NCBI GenBank assembly: GCA_016721905.1 | Contig: JADKHH010000023.1 | Span: 248,001 to 312,000, forward strand | Direction of reading: 5' to 3' | Source of the DNA: Candidatus Opimibacter skivensis | Lineage (GTDB): Bacteria > Bacteroidota > Bacteroidia > Chitinophagales > Saprospiraceae | DNA length: 64,000 bases | Shown: positions 27,929 through 36,992 of the stretch, one piece after another | Layout of the letters: each line of letters starts with the position of its first letter | How positions within the stretch are numbered: position 1 is the first letter of the stretch | Notes under the pieces: model-generated | Told to the model about the DNA's origin: nothing | What the model saw: the letters and a program-made list of their open reading frames with translations, nothing else | The model's database searches: none | Translations under genes and position numbers: made by a program

Positions 27929-30900
27929 ATGTACAAGAGATATATACCATTGCTTTGGATCATCCTACACCTGGGATGCAGTCAATGGTGTCTTGCGCAA
28001 CATCTTTCTTTCCGATACCTGGGTAGTGATCAAGGGTTGAATACCCTGGCCTCATGGAGTTGTGTGATTGACCAGCATGGATTTTTGTGGGTGGGAACAA
28101 GTGATGGATTGGTGAGATTTAACGGAAAGGAAACCACTTATTATTTTCAACAGGATCATCCGGAAATGCCTTCTGACCAGGTGGGATATATTTTTGCAGA
28201 TTCCCGCAATCGTATTTGGGTATGTTCTAATAAGGGACTTGTGCGAATTGATGAGCAAAGGCAATTTGAACGTCAGGTTATCAGAGAGGATCAGCCTGCA
28301 ATGGATGTGGATTTTTGTTGTGAAGATGGTAATGGCAATATGTATGCTTTTAGTGCTGCCGGTATCTTTTTGTTGCGCGATGGTCAACCAGGATGGATAG
28401 CTCAACCCTGGTTGGACAGCCTGATAGCCGGAAGGGGATTCAAAGACTTGCGTCGGTTTGATCGTGACCGGTATCTATTGGTTTTTCCATCGGCCGGCGT
28501 CATGCTTGTCAATATGACGGAAAGGAAGCAAGAGGTTTTTGTTCCTGCCATCGGGGCCAATTGTGCTACCCGGTTTGATGAGGAAAGTATACTGATAGGG
28601 AAAAGTGGCGGATTCGAATTGCTACATGTTTCCCTTGATCAGCCATCTGTGCTTCGAAAGATTTCTCCTCCTCCTTTTTTTTATCATACTAACAGGCATG
28701 AACAAATTCATAGTATAGTCAGGGCGGCAGATCAACACGTATACATCACCACAGAAGGTGAAGGGCTTATAGGCCTGGATAGTTCCCTGACCCATTACAC
28801 ACATTATACCCATGACCCACTCAATCCGTCAACGATTATCGAAAACAGTCTGCGATTTATCCTGGCGGATTCGTCAGGCAATCTGGTGATCACCTGTCTT
28901 GGAGGTGTGAATTATACGAACGTCCACAATACAGATGTGGAATATGTTAATTATCTCCAAACCGATGACGGAGAGATCATAGATCAAAGGGTGCTAGGCA
29001 TTGCCGAAGATCGTTTTAATAAACTATGGATATGCACCAATGATAATGTATTCGTGTATGATCATGACCATCATCGTACGCAACGTATTTCCATTCCCAC
29101 TAACCTCAAGCTTAAATCCAATACGTTATCACCTATTTGTGTAGAACGTGACGAGGATGATCGTCTTTGGGTTGCGCTCCGGCAAGAGGGGATTGCCATT
29201 TTTAATCCGACGGGTGTTTTCAATAAGCTTATTTCTTCAGCCGATTATCCTGAATTCGGAAAACCGATTGATAAAACAAGAATCATCCGGGAAGGCAACG
29301 ATGGGTATGTATACATCGGGACAGAAGATGGGTTGTTCAGAATGAGCAGGAAAGATTTTGTGTTGGACACGTTTGCGGATCATCCTGATCTGGCCCCTTT
29401 ACGGCGTGCCCGGATAGTGGATATACTGCCGGTGGAGAATGGTATCTGGGTCACTTCATCACCTGGTGGGGCGGCATGGCATTATTCATTTACAGACAGG
29501 AAATTGAAATTCTTTAACCAGCAGAATGGATTGATGACCAATCGCATTTATGGAATCGCAGCAGGTAAGCAGGGAAATATGTATGTAGGATCCTACAGTG
29601 GCTTTTCAATTATTTCACCATCGGACTCCATCCGGAATTTTATCAAAGGCCAAGGGCTTATCAGTCCCCGCGTCGAATCCATTGAAGTAGCTGAAGATGG
29701 ATCGGTGTGGATGACAAATAATTATAGCCTGCTTAAATATAATCCGTCCACAGGAGATATTCTCAAGGTGGGCGGAAGGCAGGGATTGACCAATGTCAAT
29801 TTTGCTGTGATGAGTTCCATCAGGTTGGCATCCGGGAAAATTGCTTTCGGGGCTAACAAAGGATTGATCATGGTGGATCCTTCTGTCATCAAATTTGGTA
29901 CAGATTCCTTAAAAGTCTATGTATTTTATCGCGATGCTGAGGGTAGAGAAATCGAGGTGCTACCGGGGAAGAAACTTGAATTCAATTACAAGCAGCAAAA
30001 CATTCGTTTTTCATTTGCGGTCAATGATATCATGGTGGCCGATCAGGTGCTGTTTAGATACCAATTATCAAAAAAGGATCAGACAGCATGGTCCTCTGCT
30101 TCCGAACTATCATCGGTCGATTTCAATCTTGATCCCGGTGTATATCGGATGCAGGTGGAAGCGTTTGATGGATATAGATGGTATGCTTTTCCGGAGGTGA
30201 TTCAATTGCGTATCAGTCCTCCCTGGTGGAAGGAATGGTGGGTGATCTCCTTAGCTGTGCTGATGGCAGTGGCAGGCTTTTGGTTTTATTTCAGAGGGCG
30301 CATCGAAAAGTATAAAAAAGAGCTATCTATCGCACGGCAGATCTCGGACCTTGAATCAAAAGCGCTACGTGCTCAGATGAATCCACATTTTGTATTCAAT
30401 AGCCTGAATGCTATCCAGGAATGTATAGTGACCGGAAAGATTGAAGAAGCGTATACGTATTTGTCCCGGTTTTCCCGATTGCTGAGATTAGTCCTGGAGC
30501 ATTCGGATGTAGGTGAGATTTCTTTGCACGAGGAACTTGAAGTACTCTCCTTGTTTGTATCTCTCGAACAACTCAGATTTAGAAATGAAATGGAGTTTGT
30601 GATGGATGTGGAGGAAGCACTTGATAAAGATGAGATCATGATTCCACCTATGCTCATACAACCACATCTTGAAAATGCTATATGGCATGGACTGCGAAAT
30701 AAGGAGGGTAAGAAGTTGTTGAAACTTACGATCCGTGAACATATTCCGGATTACCTTGAGGTGGTGATCGAAGACAATGGTGTCGGACGCATCAGGGCGC
30801 AGGAGATGCGCCAGGGCAGGTTGGGTGGCAGTACGCACACGTCGAAGGGCAAACAACTTTCGGGTAACCGGATGGAGTTGTTGAAAAGCAATCATGCTAT

Positions 30901-30991
30901 GACGGGTATGACTATCACTGACCTGGCAGGTGAGGATGGTACTCCGTGTGGAACAAAGGTGCAACTAGTCATTCCGATCATCGGGAAATAA
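27929..30991 (+). CDS. LytS/YehU-type sensor histidine kinase with Reg_prop ectodomain
   Basis: The ATG at 27929 gives 1020 residues beginning with a signal peptide (MYKRYIPLLWIILHLGCSQWCLAQ). The ectodomain is a Reg_prop propeller pair (GLNTLASWSCVIDQHGFLWVGT, DSRNRIWVCSNKG, ENGIWVTSSPGG) closed by a Y_Y_Y-type domain. A membrane helix (WVISLAVLMAVAGFWFYF) leads to a coiled coil and a His_kinase domain (PF06580 type) with acceptor H820 in NPHFVFNSLN, then an ATPase (HLENAIWHGL, IEDNGVG). It should phosphorylate the LytTR regulator that starts 23 bases downstream. The signal sensed is unknown. Confidence 0.93.
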   Translation: MYKRYIPLLWIILHLGCSQWCLAQHLSFRYLGSDQGLNTLASWSCVIDQHGFLWVGTSDGLVRFNGKETTYYFQQDHPEMPSDQVGYIFADSRNRIWVCSNKGLVRIDEQRQFERQVIREDQPAMDVDFCCEDGNGNMYAFSAAGIFLLRDGQPGWIAQPWLDSLIAGRGFKDLRRFDRDRYLLVFPSAGVMLVNMTERKQEVFVPAIGANCATRFDEESILIGKSGGFELLHVSLDQPSVLRKISPPPFFYHTNRHEQIHSIVRAADQHVYITTEGEGLIGLDSSLTHYTHYTHDPLNPSTIIENSLRFILADSSGNLVITCLGGVNYTNVHNTDVEYVNYLQTDDGEIIDQRVLGIAEDRFNKLWICTNDNVFVYDHDHHRTQRISIPTNLKLKSNTLSPICVERDEDDRLWVALRQEGIAIFNPTGVFNKLISSADYPEFGKPIDKTRIIREGNDGYVYIGTEDGLFRMSRKDFVLDTFADHPDLAPLRRARIVDILPVENGIWVTSSPGGAAWHYSFTDRKLKFFNQQNGLMTNRIYGIAAGKQGNMYVGSYSGFSIISPSDSIRNFIKGQGLISPRVESIEVAEDGSVWMTNNYSLLKYNPSTGDILKVGGRQGLTNVNFAVMSSIRLASGKIAFGANKGLIMVDPSVIKFGTDSLKVYVFYRDAEGREIEVLPGKKLEFNYKQQNIRFSFAVNDIMVADQVLFRYQLSKKDQTAWSSASELSSVDFNLDPGVYRMQVEAFDGYRWYAFPEVIQLRISPPWWKEWWVISLAVLMAVAGFWFYFRGRIEKYKKELSIARQISDLESKALRAQMNPHFVFNSLNAIQECIVTGKIEEAYTYLSRFSRLLRLVLEHSDVGEISLHEELEVLSLFVSLEQLRFRNEMEFVMDVEEALDKDEIMIPPMLIQPHLENAIWHGLRNKEGKKLLKLTIREHIPDYLEVVIEDNGVGRIRAQEMRQGRLGGSTHTSKGKQLSGNRMELLKSNHAMTGMTITDLAGEDGTPCGTKVQLVIPIIGK

Positions 30992-31014
30992 AAAACAGAA
31001 AAGAACAGGATCTA

Positions 31015-31776
31015 ATGATCAGGATATTAATACTTGATGACGAAGAGGCAGCATGCAATATACTGGCCGTGCTGATCGGAAAGTATATGCCACTCGCGCA
31101 TGAGATACGCATTGAGCAGGATCCTGTCAAAGCGCTGCAACAGCTTGCTGATTTTCATCCCACACTGGTCATGCTCGATATTGAAATGCCGGGTATGAAT
31201 GGTTTTGACTTTCTCAACAAGGCTGGCACGTGGGATTTTGATGTGATCTTTACCACCGCGTACGATAAATATGCGATCAAGGCGATCCGCTTCAGTGCAC
31301 TGGATTATTTAATGAAACCCCTTGATATCCTGGAGTTACAAAATGCACTCAACAGGCATATCATACGGCGCAACTTATCACAGCAGACCCGGCATGACCT
31401 GGTGCATAACCTGATAGAGAATGTGCAGAAGCCGGATTCGGATGAATACAGGCTCGCTATATCTACGTCCGAAGGGGTTTTCTTTTATCTCCCTTCGGAA
31501 ATCATCCGGTGTGAGGGAGAAAGCAACTACACCCGTTTTTTCCTCGATGGATCAAAGCCATTGATGGTCTCTCATACGCTGAAAGATTATGAATCGATTC
31601 TGACCGACTATGGATTTGTGCGTGTGCATAAATCGCATCTCGTCAACATGAAGTATGTATCGAGGATGGATCGTGATGGGTTCCTGTGGCTGCAGAATGG
31701 AGAAAGTGTGCCCGTGTCGAGAAGGAGGAAGGAGGAGGTGATGCGGATATTGAGAAGTGTGAAAAATGAAGAGTGA
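31015..31776 (+). CDS. LytTR-family response regulator
   Basis: The ATG at 31015 (253 residues) starts directly at the receiver strand MIRILILDDEEAA; an upstream ATG at 30946 lies inside the kinase gene. The receiver domain has the acidic pocket DDEE, phospho-acceptor D55 in MLDIEMPGMNG, T-T-A near 80 and K in LMKPLD. Residues ~145-250 form a LytTR DNA-binding domain (IIRCEGESNYTRFFL, VRVHKSHLVNMKYV). It forms a two-component pair with the preceding kinase. The last residues (RSVKNEE) and the stop come from the GTGAAAAATGAAGAGTGA repeat that follows. Confidence 0.93.
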   Translation: MIRILILDDEEAACNILAVLIGKYMPLAHEIRIEQDPVKALQQLADFHPTLVMLDIEMPGMNGFDFLNKAGTWDFDVIFTTAYDKYAIKAIRFSALDYLMKPLDILELQNALNRHIIRRNLSQQTRHDLVHNLIENVQKPDSDEYRLAISTSEGVFFYLPSEIIRCEGESNYTRFFLDGSKPLMVSHTLKDYESILTDYGFVRVHKSHLVNMKYVSRMDRDGFLWLQNGESVPVSRRRKEEVMRILRSVKNEE

Positions 31777-32160
31777 AGAGTGAAAAATGAAAAAGGCAAA
31801 GACTAAGACTAAGGCTAAGGCGAAGGCTGAAGCGAAGGCAAAGTAAAAAAGATCGATGATTACAAATCATCGATCCAAGTGCCATAGGCACGACCGATTT
31901 TGTAAAGTGGGGTTTTAACCCCACTAAAAAAAGGCGAAGGCATATAAAGTGAAAAATGAAGAGTGAAGAGTGAAAAATGAAAAATGAAAAATGAAAAAGA
32001 CTAAGGCTGAGGCGTAGGCGAAGTAAGGAAGCGAATAGTGAAAAGCGATGTGCTGAGCGTAGTCGAAGCATGAAAAGTGAAAAAAGGCGGAGGCTAAGGC
32101 GGAGGCGAAGCAAGGAAGTGAAAAGTGAAGAGTGAAAAATGATGCTTCGGCTACGCTCAG
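31760..32160 (+). repeat. Low-complexity word arrays: GTGAAAAATGAAGAGTGA and AAGGCT types
   Basis: Starting inside the last codons of the response-regulator gene, GAGTGAAAAATGA-type words are followed by AAGGCTAAGGCGAAGGCT-type words (31795-31840). A hairpin block intervenes, then both word types alternate to about 32140. The dispersed words GAGCGTAGTCGAAG and TTCGGCTACGCTCAGC flank the arrays. The rest of the gap up to 32559 holds one hairpin pair (32378-32417) and nothing else I can name. Confidence 0.75.
31851..31925 (+). terminator. Three consecutive hairpins downstream of the LytS/LytTR pair
   Basis: 31851-31875 has 11-bp arms GATCGATGATT/AATCATCGATC with an ACA loop. 31879-31891 has arms GTGCC/GGCAC. 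31906-31925 has arms AGTGGGGTT/AACCCCACT with a TT loop, followed by an A-rich stretch. The last could terminate transcription from either side. The layout resembles the cassettes at 5629 and 10358. Confidence 0.5.
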
Positions 32161-32377
32161 CAACCGGGAGTATTGTCCAGACCGATGATCCAAGTTTAAA
32201 TTCCAAAGTAGTCTTTGATCTGACTGGGTGACGTTTCGGCTACGCTCAACATTTCAAAAGTTTGATCAAGAAAATATGTTTTGTTCAGTGAGCTGAAACG
32301 AAATTCGCAGTAGTCTTTGTTATGATTTTGCACCCATGAGCATACATTGTCGTTTCGACTACCTCAGTAACCGGTAA

Positions 32378-32417
32378 GCCCTGAAAGGGCGTCTGAATAG
32401 GAAGGGGGTTCAGCCCC
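32378..32417. repeat. Pair of short GC-rich hairpins
   Basis: GCCCTGAAAGGGC at 32378-32390 and GGGGTTCAGCCCC at 32405-32417 sit in the gap upstream of the frameshifted secreted-protein gene. They resemble other intergenic hairpins of this window in having short A/T loops and mirrored GC arms. Confidence 0.5.
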
Positions 32418-32559
32418 TGGCAAGATAGGATCTCAAGCGTTTTTATATTTATTTCGCTATTTTCGCACCTTCTCCTACAGACTGGGGTTGTTTTTCTTCA
32501 ATAACTTGGAGTTAATCCACGGCTGGAGATATTTCTTAATTCACTAAAACTCAAACCAC

Positions 32560-32736
32560 GTGAAGAAATTTTTTATTTTAAGCGCCTTAGCGCTATTATT
32601 GACCACCGCCATGCAGGCGCAGCAACTGTTGACTCCATCTTTTGGGTTCTCGCACAAGAAAACATCCTATGTCACCCTGACAGATGGCACCGTGATCACA
32701 GGAACGCTGAAGGATGTTGATCGTAAAAGGGATTGA
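32560..32736 (+). CDS. Secreted protein of unknown function, N-terminal fragment (frameshifted)
   Basis: A GTG start at 32560 opens a good signal peptide (MKKFFILSALALLLTTAMQAQ). It is followed by LLTPSFGFSHKKTSYVTLTDGT and VITGTLKDVDRKR. The frame then hits TGA at 32734-32736. Restoring one base in AAAAGGGATTG continues straight into 32733-33266 (GTLKDVDRKRGLIEYVNIED), giving about 235 residues. Confidence 0.7.
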   Translation: MKKFFILSALALLLTTAMQAQQLLTPSFGFSHKKTSYVTLTDGTVITGTLKDVDRKRD

Positions 32737-33266
32737 TTGAATATGTCAACATTGAAGATGGTGATGGTAAAAAGAATAAACTTAAAGCTGAGAAAATCAA
32801 GTTGATGTATTTACCTCCAACCGCTTTTGATAACATGGCAAAAGCTGATGCCTTTTTAAGCGATGCGCAAAATTGGACGGATCAGAAGTTGAATGAGGAC
32901 TTCATCCATCAAGGATATGTTTATTTTGAAAACACGAAAGTGAAAATCAAAAAGAAGGAAATGTCCTTGCTGATGCAATTACTGAATCCTACTTTTTGTG
33001 AAAAAGTAAGGGTCTATAATGATCCGTATGCCGATGAATCTACTGGACTTGGTGTTGCCGGGATCAATGTTGTAGGTGGAAATGAAAAGTCATATTATGT
33101 TCAGGTAGAAGGTAGTAAGGCAGCATTTTTGCTTTACAAAAAGGACTACAAAAAGCAATTCACCGCCCTGTGGCAAAAATGCCCGGAGATGAAGAAGAAG
33201 TATCCGGATATGAAATGGGAGGATTTTACCGAAAACGTAATTGAATATAATACTTGCGCTAAGTAG
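32733..33266 (+). CDS. Secreted protein of unknown function, C-terminal fragment (frameshifted)
   Basis: 177 codons continuing the protein begun at 32560. It is lysine-rich (DGDGKKNKLKAEKIKLMYLPP; VKIKKKEMSLLMQLL), with no recognised domain and no membrane segment. The Y-V-x-L-x-D-G-T-x-I-x-G-x-L opening before the break resembles small beta modules of Bacteroidota periplasmic proteins, but I cannot name a family. Short TCAGTC-type repeats begin right after the stop. Confidence 0.7.
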   Translation: MIEYVNIEDGDGKKNKLKAEKIKLMYLPPTAFDNMAKADAFLSDAQNWTDQKLNEDFIHQGYVYFENTKVKIKKKEMSLLMQLLNPTFCEKVRVYNDPYADESTGLGVAGINVVGGNEKSYYVQVEGSKAAFLLYKKDYKKQFTALWQKCPEMKKKYPDMKWEDFTENVIEYNTCAK

Positions 33267-33365
33267 TTTCAGTCTTCAGTCGGCAGTCTTCAGTCGGCAG
33301 TCTTTAGTTGGCAGTCTTCAGTCTTCAGTCGGCAGTCTTCAATTAGCAGTCGGCAGTCTTCAGAT
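33267..33365 (+). repeat. TCAGTC/GGCAGTCT word array
   Basis: About ten imperfect copies of CAGTCTTCAGTCGGCAGT start directly after the stop codon at 33266. The same words occur at 43464-43918 (after the antiporter gene) and in reverse orientation at 42110-42165. The remainder up to 33566 shows no gene. Confidence 0.75.
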
Positions 33366-33566
33366 CGCTGTATAAAATTATTTACTATAAAAGTTTGCAG
33401 TCAGCTTAATCGGTTGGCTGCATTTTTTTAAATACTGCAGGACAAGTCCGTTTTCTACGACCGAAACGACACCCCTCGAATCAACGCGCTGTATAGTGCA
33501 TTTGAAATGCAATAAGAAAATCTATAAACCGTTTTTCAAATATCTGATCTCTATTCAAAGCAGCAT

Positions 33567-34196
33567 ATGAAGAAGGTACTATTTACCCCGACTCTCTTTA
33601 TCCTTTTTTCCATTTGTTCTTTAAACGCCCAAACAACTTTTGGCGTGAAGGGAGGCCTGAATCTTGCCTCCATCAACATTGATAATAGTGATATGATATT
33701 AACCTGGCAAGCAGGTGCGTTCAGCCATATGCCATTGGGTGGAAAAGTTTTTTTTCAGCCGGAGTTATTGATCTCTCGAAAAGGAACGAGGTTAAAGGAT
33801 TTTTTCTACACTTCAGATCTGACATTCAACATTGTTTACCTTTCTATGCCATTGGTGATGGGGGTTGAAGCAGGGGAGCACTTCTTATTTCATATTGGTC
33901 CTGAACTTAGTTATCGGCTGGCCGGAGAATTTGAAATTGAGGACCAGGAGTCCAACCAAGACAAGGAATATTACAGCGACTGGGACTTTGGCCTCGATGC
34001 TGGAGTAACCTATCAAATGACCAGGCGTTTTGGATTGACCTTGCGATATTGCTTTGGCTTTACCAATGTCATGCAAATCAAATTTGTAGACGAATTGGGG
34101 CAGGATCTCGGTGGTTTTTCTGAAGGGAAAAACAGAGTCTTGCAGGCAAGCATCAGCTATACCATATCTTCAGGAAATGAAGCGACAGGTAGTTAG
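33567..34196 (+). CDS. Outer-membrane beta-barrel protein (porin-family type)
   Basis: 209 residues with a signal peptide (MKKVLFTPTLFILFSICSLNAQ). The body alternates amphipathic strands typical of the OMP_b-brl_2 family: FGVKGGLNLASI, WQAGAFSHMPLGGKVFFQPELLISRKG, FNIVYLSMPLVMGVEAG, WDFGLDAGVTYQM and FGLTLRYCFGFTNV. The barrel has about eight strands. It should sit in the outer membrane; substrate or role unknown. The last residues (SSGNEATGS) run past the final strand. It is a single gene with repeats on both sides. Confidence 0.85.
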   Translation: MKKVLFTPTLFILFSICSLNAQTTFGVKGGLNLASINIDNSDMILTWQAGAFSHMPLGGKVFFQPELLISRKGTRLKDFFYTSDLTFNIVYLSMPLVMGVEAGEHFLFHIGPELSYRLAGEFEIEDQESNQDKEYYSDWDFGLDAGVTYQMTRRFGLTLRYCFGFTNVMQIKFVDELGQDLGGFSEGKNRVLQASISYTISSGNEATGS

Positions 34197-34204
34197 TAAT
34201 GAGG

Positions 34205-34281
34205 GGCAGTTATAAACTGCCTATAATTGATCAAAAAATGAACTTTACCTGGATATTGATTTGAAGTTGCAAACTTCAAAT
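34205..34281. repeat. Two intergenic hairpins
   Basis: GGCAGTT/AACTGCC with an ATA loop at 34205-34221 and TTTGAAGTT/AACTTCAAA with a GCA loop at 34260-34280 follow the porin-like gene. The second carries the TTTGAAGTT..AACTTC core type seen in other hairpins of this window. It may act as a terminator. The gap up to 34484 also holds the dispersed word GCGGGATCTTCGCTGCG (34351). Confidence 0.5.
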
Positions 34282-34419
34282 AGCGTGATTATAGTTAATC
34301 AGGTATTCACGATATTCGAAACCGAAAGCTGAGCAAATGCTGTGTATTTGGCGGGATCTTCGCTGCGGTGCGATATGCTCAATGCTAAAATGTTTCGCAC
34401 CGAGTGCACGGAGAAATTA

Positions 34420-34484
34420 TGGTATACTTCGCCTCAGCCTTCGCCTCCGCCTTTTTTCATTTTTCACTCTTCACTCTTCACTTT
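34420..34484 (-). repeat. GTGAAAAATGAAGAGTGA and AAGGCT word arrays after the MCE gene
   Basis: Read on the minus strand, the stop of the MCE gene is followed at once by GAGTGAAAAGTGAAGAGTG-type words and then by GGCGGAGGCGAAGGCTGAGG-type words. This is the same order and sense as after the response regulator at 31776. Confidence 0.75.
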
Positions 34485-35540
34485 TCACTCCTTAAAAGCA
34501 GGATCATCCTCCGGCACATCATACTCCGTCTGCTTCTTGCCAAAGACCGATACATTGACATATCGCTTTGGATTGAGCCTGAAGTCTTGTAATAGCAAAT
34601 CCAGGTTTTTAGAGGTGCGTGCCAGGTTGTCATAGAGTACAGGATCTTTGATCATTTTCCCCATGGTGCCTTTACCCGCCTGCAGATCGGTCATGATGGT
34701 AGACAATTGACTGAAGGAAGTATTGGCTTCCGCAAGGGATTTGTCAAGGCTTTTCATCGTAGCCTGCGCATCCGTGATGAGCGCACCTGCATTTGTTCCG
34801 ATTTTCGCTTCATCAAATTGCTTGGTGATGCTTTCAAGGTGTGTGATTGCATTGGCGATTTTGTCCTGGTTTTTAGCGAGCGCGCCGGTGAGGGTCTCTA
34901 CATTCGCAAGCGAGCCCCTGAGGTGCTTATCATAGGTACCCATGGATTTGTCCAATGTGGCAGTGATCGAAGCCAGGTTAGTGATCAATGCGGATAGCTG
35001 GGTATAGGTCTTCGCGATTTCATTATTGGCATTCGGTGATGTCAGCGAATCGCCGAGGGTGTTGAGGATGTCACCGATATTCTCTTTGACCTTTGCGAGT
35101 GTACCATCTTCTCCCGGATCCAGGAAGGATTCAAAGAGTCCTTTAGCGCGCCCATTGAGGAAAGTGCCCGGTTCGGCACAGCCATCCCCTGAGCAGGCTT
35201 GTTTGACAATCAGGTCAATAGCTTTGCCACCCATCAACCCTGTACTGACGATGACGGCCTCTGCATCCTTTGGAATATCTATTCCTTTCTTAAGATCAAG
35301 AGTCACAATGATGCTAACCATGTCCTTATCAAGCGACACATCGGATACGGTACCTACATTCATACCCCGAATCATGACCGGAGATGTTGCTGCCAGGGAG
35401 GCGACATTCTCATAGCGAACGTAGAATATGTTGCTTGGTTTGAGGAGGTTTTTCCCTTTGAGAAATTTATATCCCCAGATAGAGAGCCCCACCACCAGAA
35501 TGGCCATGATGCCTATTTTAAACTCATTTGATATTTTCAC
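34485..35540 (-). CDS. MCE/MlaD-family lipid-transport protein
   Basis: 351 residues. An N-terminal membrane anchor (FKIGIMAILVVGLSIWGYKFL) is followed by one MCE domain (about 38-115: FYVRYENVASLAATSPVMIRGMNVGTVSDVSL ... AVIVSTGLMGGKAIDLIV). A long helical, coiled-coil-like tail (DEAKIGTNAGALITDAQATMKSL ...) completes it. MlaD-like proteins form periplasmic rings that move phospholipids between membranes. It lies downstream of the amidase in the same direction, an arrangement I know as common in Bacteroidota. The C-terminal codons DPAFKE abut a repeat array. Confidence 0.9.
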   Translation of the reverse strand: MKISNEFKIGIMAILVVGLSIWGYKFLKGKNLLKPSNIFYVRYENVASLAATSPVMIRGMNVGTVSDVSLDKDMVSIIVTLDLKKGIDIPKDAEAVIVSTGLMGGKAIDLIVKQACSGDGCAEPGTFLNGRAKGLFESFLDPGEDGTLAKVKENIGDILNTLGDSLTSPNANNEIAKTYTQLSALITNLASITATLDKSMGTYDKHLRGSLANVETLTGALAKNQDKIANAITHLESITKQFDEAKIGTNAGALITDAQATMKSLDKSLAEANTSFSQLSTIMTDLQAGKGTMGKMIKDPVLYDNLARTSKNLDLLLQDFRLNPKRYVNVSVFGKKQTEYDVPEDDPAFKE

Positions 35541-35671
35541 TGACAGCAGTTTACCTTGTTTAAATGAAATCCATGCGGAAAGGTTGTTACGAACACCTCA
35601 CCGCCAATGACTTTCAGCCGGCAAAGTTAACTCCCCGGACTGATGGATAACCTATTTTATATCAGTGAATT

Positions 35672-36817
35672 TTAGGCCTTTATCCGCTGTCCGTCCTTAT
35701 AGGCAACAATAAAGGCGCCATCGAAGCCATTGGCCTTCAGGGCTGACAGGCGAGGGCGGGCAGCTTCAGCACTGCTGAAATACCCCACGAGAAACTTATA
35801 CATTTCCCCTTCCTTGATTACCTCCAGGTCATCAATGTTGTGGTACCTGGCATCAATGGTGGATTTGGAAGAGGCTGCTATCTGTATACGGTAGGCCACT
35901 TCCAGGCTCCCTTTGGTGCTTGTTGGGGCCTTGGCGTCTTCATTATTGGTCGTCTGGACATTTGTTGCTTTTTGGGGCGTACCGGCAGAAATATCTGGTT
36001 CCTGGTATTCCTCCACTTCTTTCTTATAATTGCTGAAAGCCTTCAGGATGGTAGAGGCCATTTCCTGCTGGTTTTCCTTTTTCATGAGGTAGTTTTCATC
36101 CGTATCGGTGCTCAGGAAACCCGTTTCGATCAATACACTAGGCATTGTCGTTTCCCTTAAGACCAGGAATCCAGCTTGCTTGACACCCCGGCTTGGTAGC
36201 CTGGATAGCTTTTTAAAGGCACTTTCCACATGCGTGGCAAAAAGGATGCTCTGCTCCAGGTGCGCATTCTGGAACATCGACAGAATGATATGACCCTCAG
36301 GGGAATAAGGGTCAAAGCCCTCGTACGTCTTCTCATAATTGTCCTCGAGGAGGATGGCAGAGTTCTCCCGCTTGGCCACATCGAGGTTATCCTCAGCGCG
36401 GTGCAAGCCCAACACATAGGTTTCTGACCCGGTCGCCCGATTGCGAACACTGATATAATTGCAATGGATAGAGATAAAAAGATCTGCTTTATTACGGTTG
36501 GCGATGGCCGCCCGCTCATTTAAAGGGATAAACACGTCCGTATCCCGGGTATAGATGACCTGGATATCAGGGTACTGGGCTTTAAGTTTCTTGCCAAGGT
36601 CGAGTCCAATAGAGAGAGCTACTTCTTTTTCCCTGGAGTGATGACCGTTACAGCCCGGGTCCTTGCCGCCATGGCCCGGATCGATCACTACTTTCCTGAT
36701 TTTATAGGGGACCTGGGCTTCCAGGGATATCGAAAAAGCAAAAGATAACGTTAAAACCAAAACTGTGGTGGACAGGATACCTGACATTGACGTTTTACTA
36801 CCGTTCCAAACTTTCAT
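35672..36817 (-). CDS. N-acetylmuramoyl-L-alanine amidase with C-terminal SPOR domain
   Basis: The start at 36817 gives 381 residues with a signal peptide ending SLEAQ; longer in-frame starts lead only into non-signal sequence. Amidase_3 features are present: zinc-site H49 in DPGHGGKDPG, E63 in REKEVAL, the SIHCN histidine, and catalytic E in VLIETGFLS. A linker (EPDISAGTPQKATN) joins a ~75-residue SPOR domain (YRIQIAASSKSTIDARYHNI ... GAFIVAYKDGQ) that binds denuded septal glycan. It cleaves cell-wall peptide from MurNAc during division. It is divergent from lptD across about 175 bases and lies upstream of the MCE gene. Confidence 0.92.
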   Translation of the reverse strand: MKVWNGSKTSMSGILSTTVLVLTLSFAFSISLEAQVPYKIRKVVIDPGHGGKDPGCNGHHSREKEVALSIGLDLGKKLKAQYPDIQVIYTRDTDVFIPLNERAAIANRNKADLFISIHCNYISVRNRATGSETYVLGLHRAEDNLDVAKRENSAILLEDNYEKTYEGFDPYSPEGHIILSMFQNAHLEQSILFATHVESAFKKLSRLPSRGVKQAGFLVLRETTMPSVLIETGFLSTDTDENYLMKKENQQEMASTILKAFSNYKKEVEEYQEPDISAGTPQKATNVQTTNNEDAKAPTSTKGSLEVAYRIQIAASSKSTIDARYHNIDDLEVIKEGEMYKFLVGYFSSAEAARPRLSALKANGFDGAFIVAYKDGQRIKA

Positions 36818-36992
36818 ACCTTTGACCATATGGGTAACATTAGCAAAAGTAGTAATATGTAAGTAAATGTTCAAATGCATTTTGTATAAAATTTTATACA
36901 TCAGCCCCTTTTGGGTGGCAGACCGGACCGACAACTTCCAAACGATACATGTTAATGGCTTATTTTTTGAATGCTAAGGTGCTTTTGACTCT

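Noticed and set aside
31787..31846. Tiny Lys/Ala-rich reading frame (KAKTKTKAKAKAEAKAK type) inside the AAGGCT array
   Set aside because: It is only a translation of the simple repeat, which also occurs out of frame and on the other strand elsewhere.
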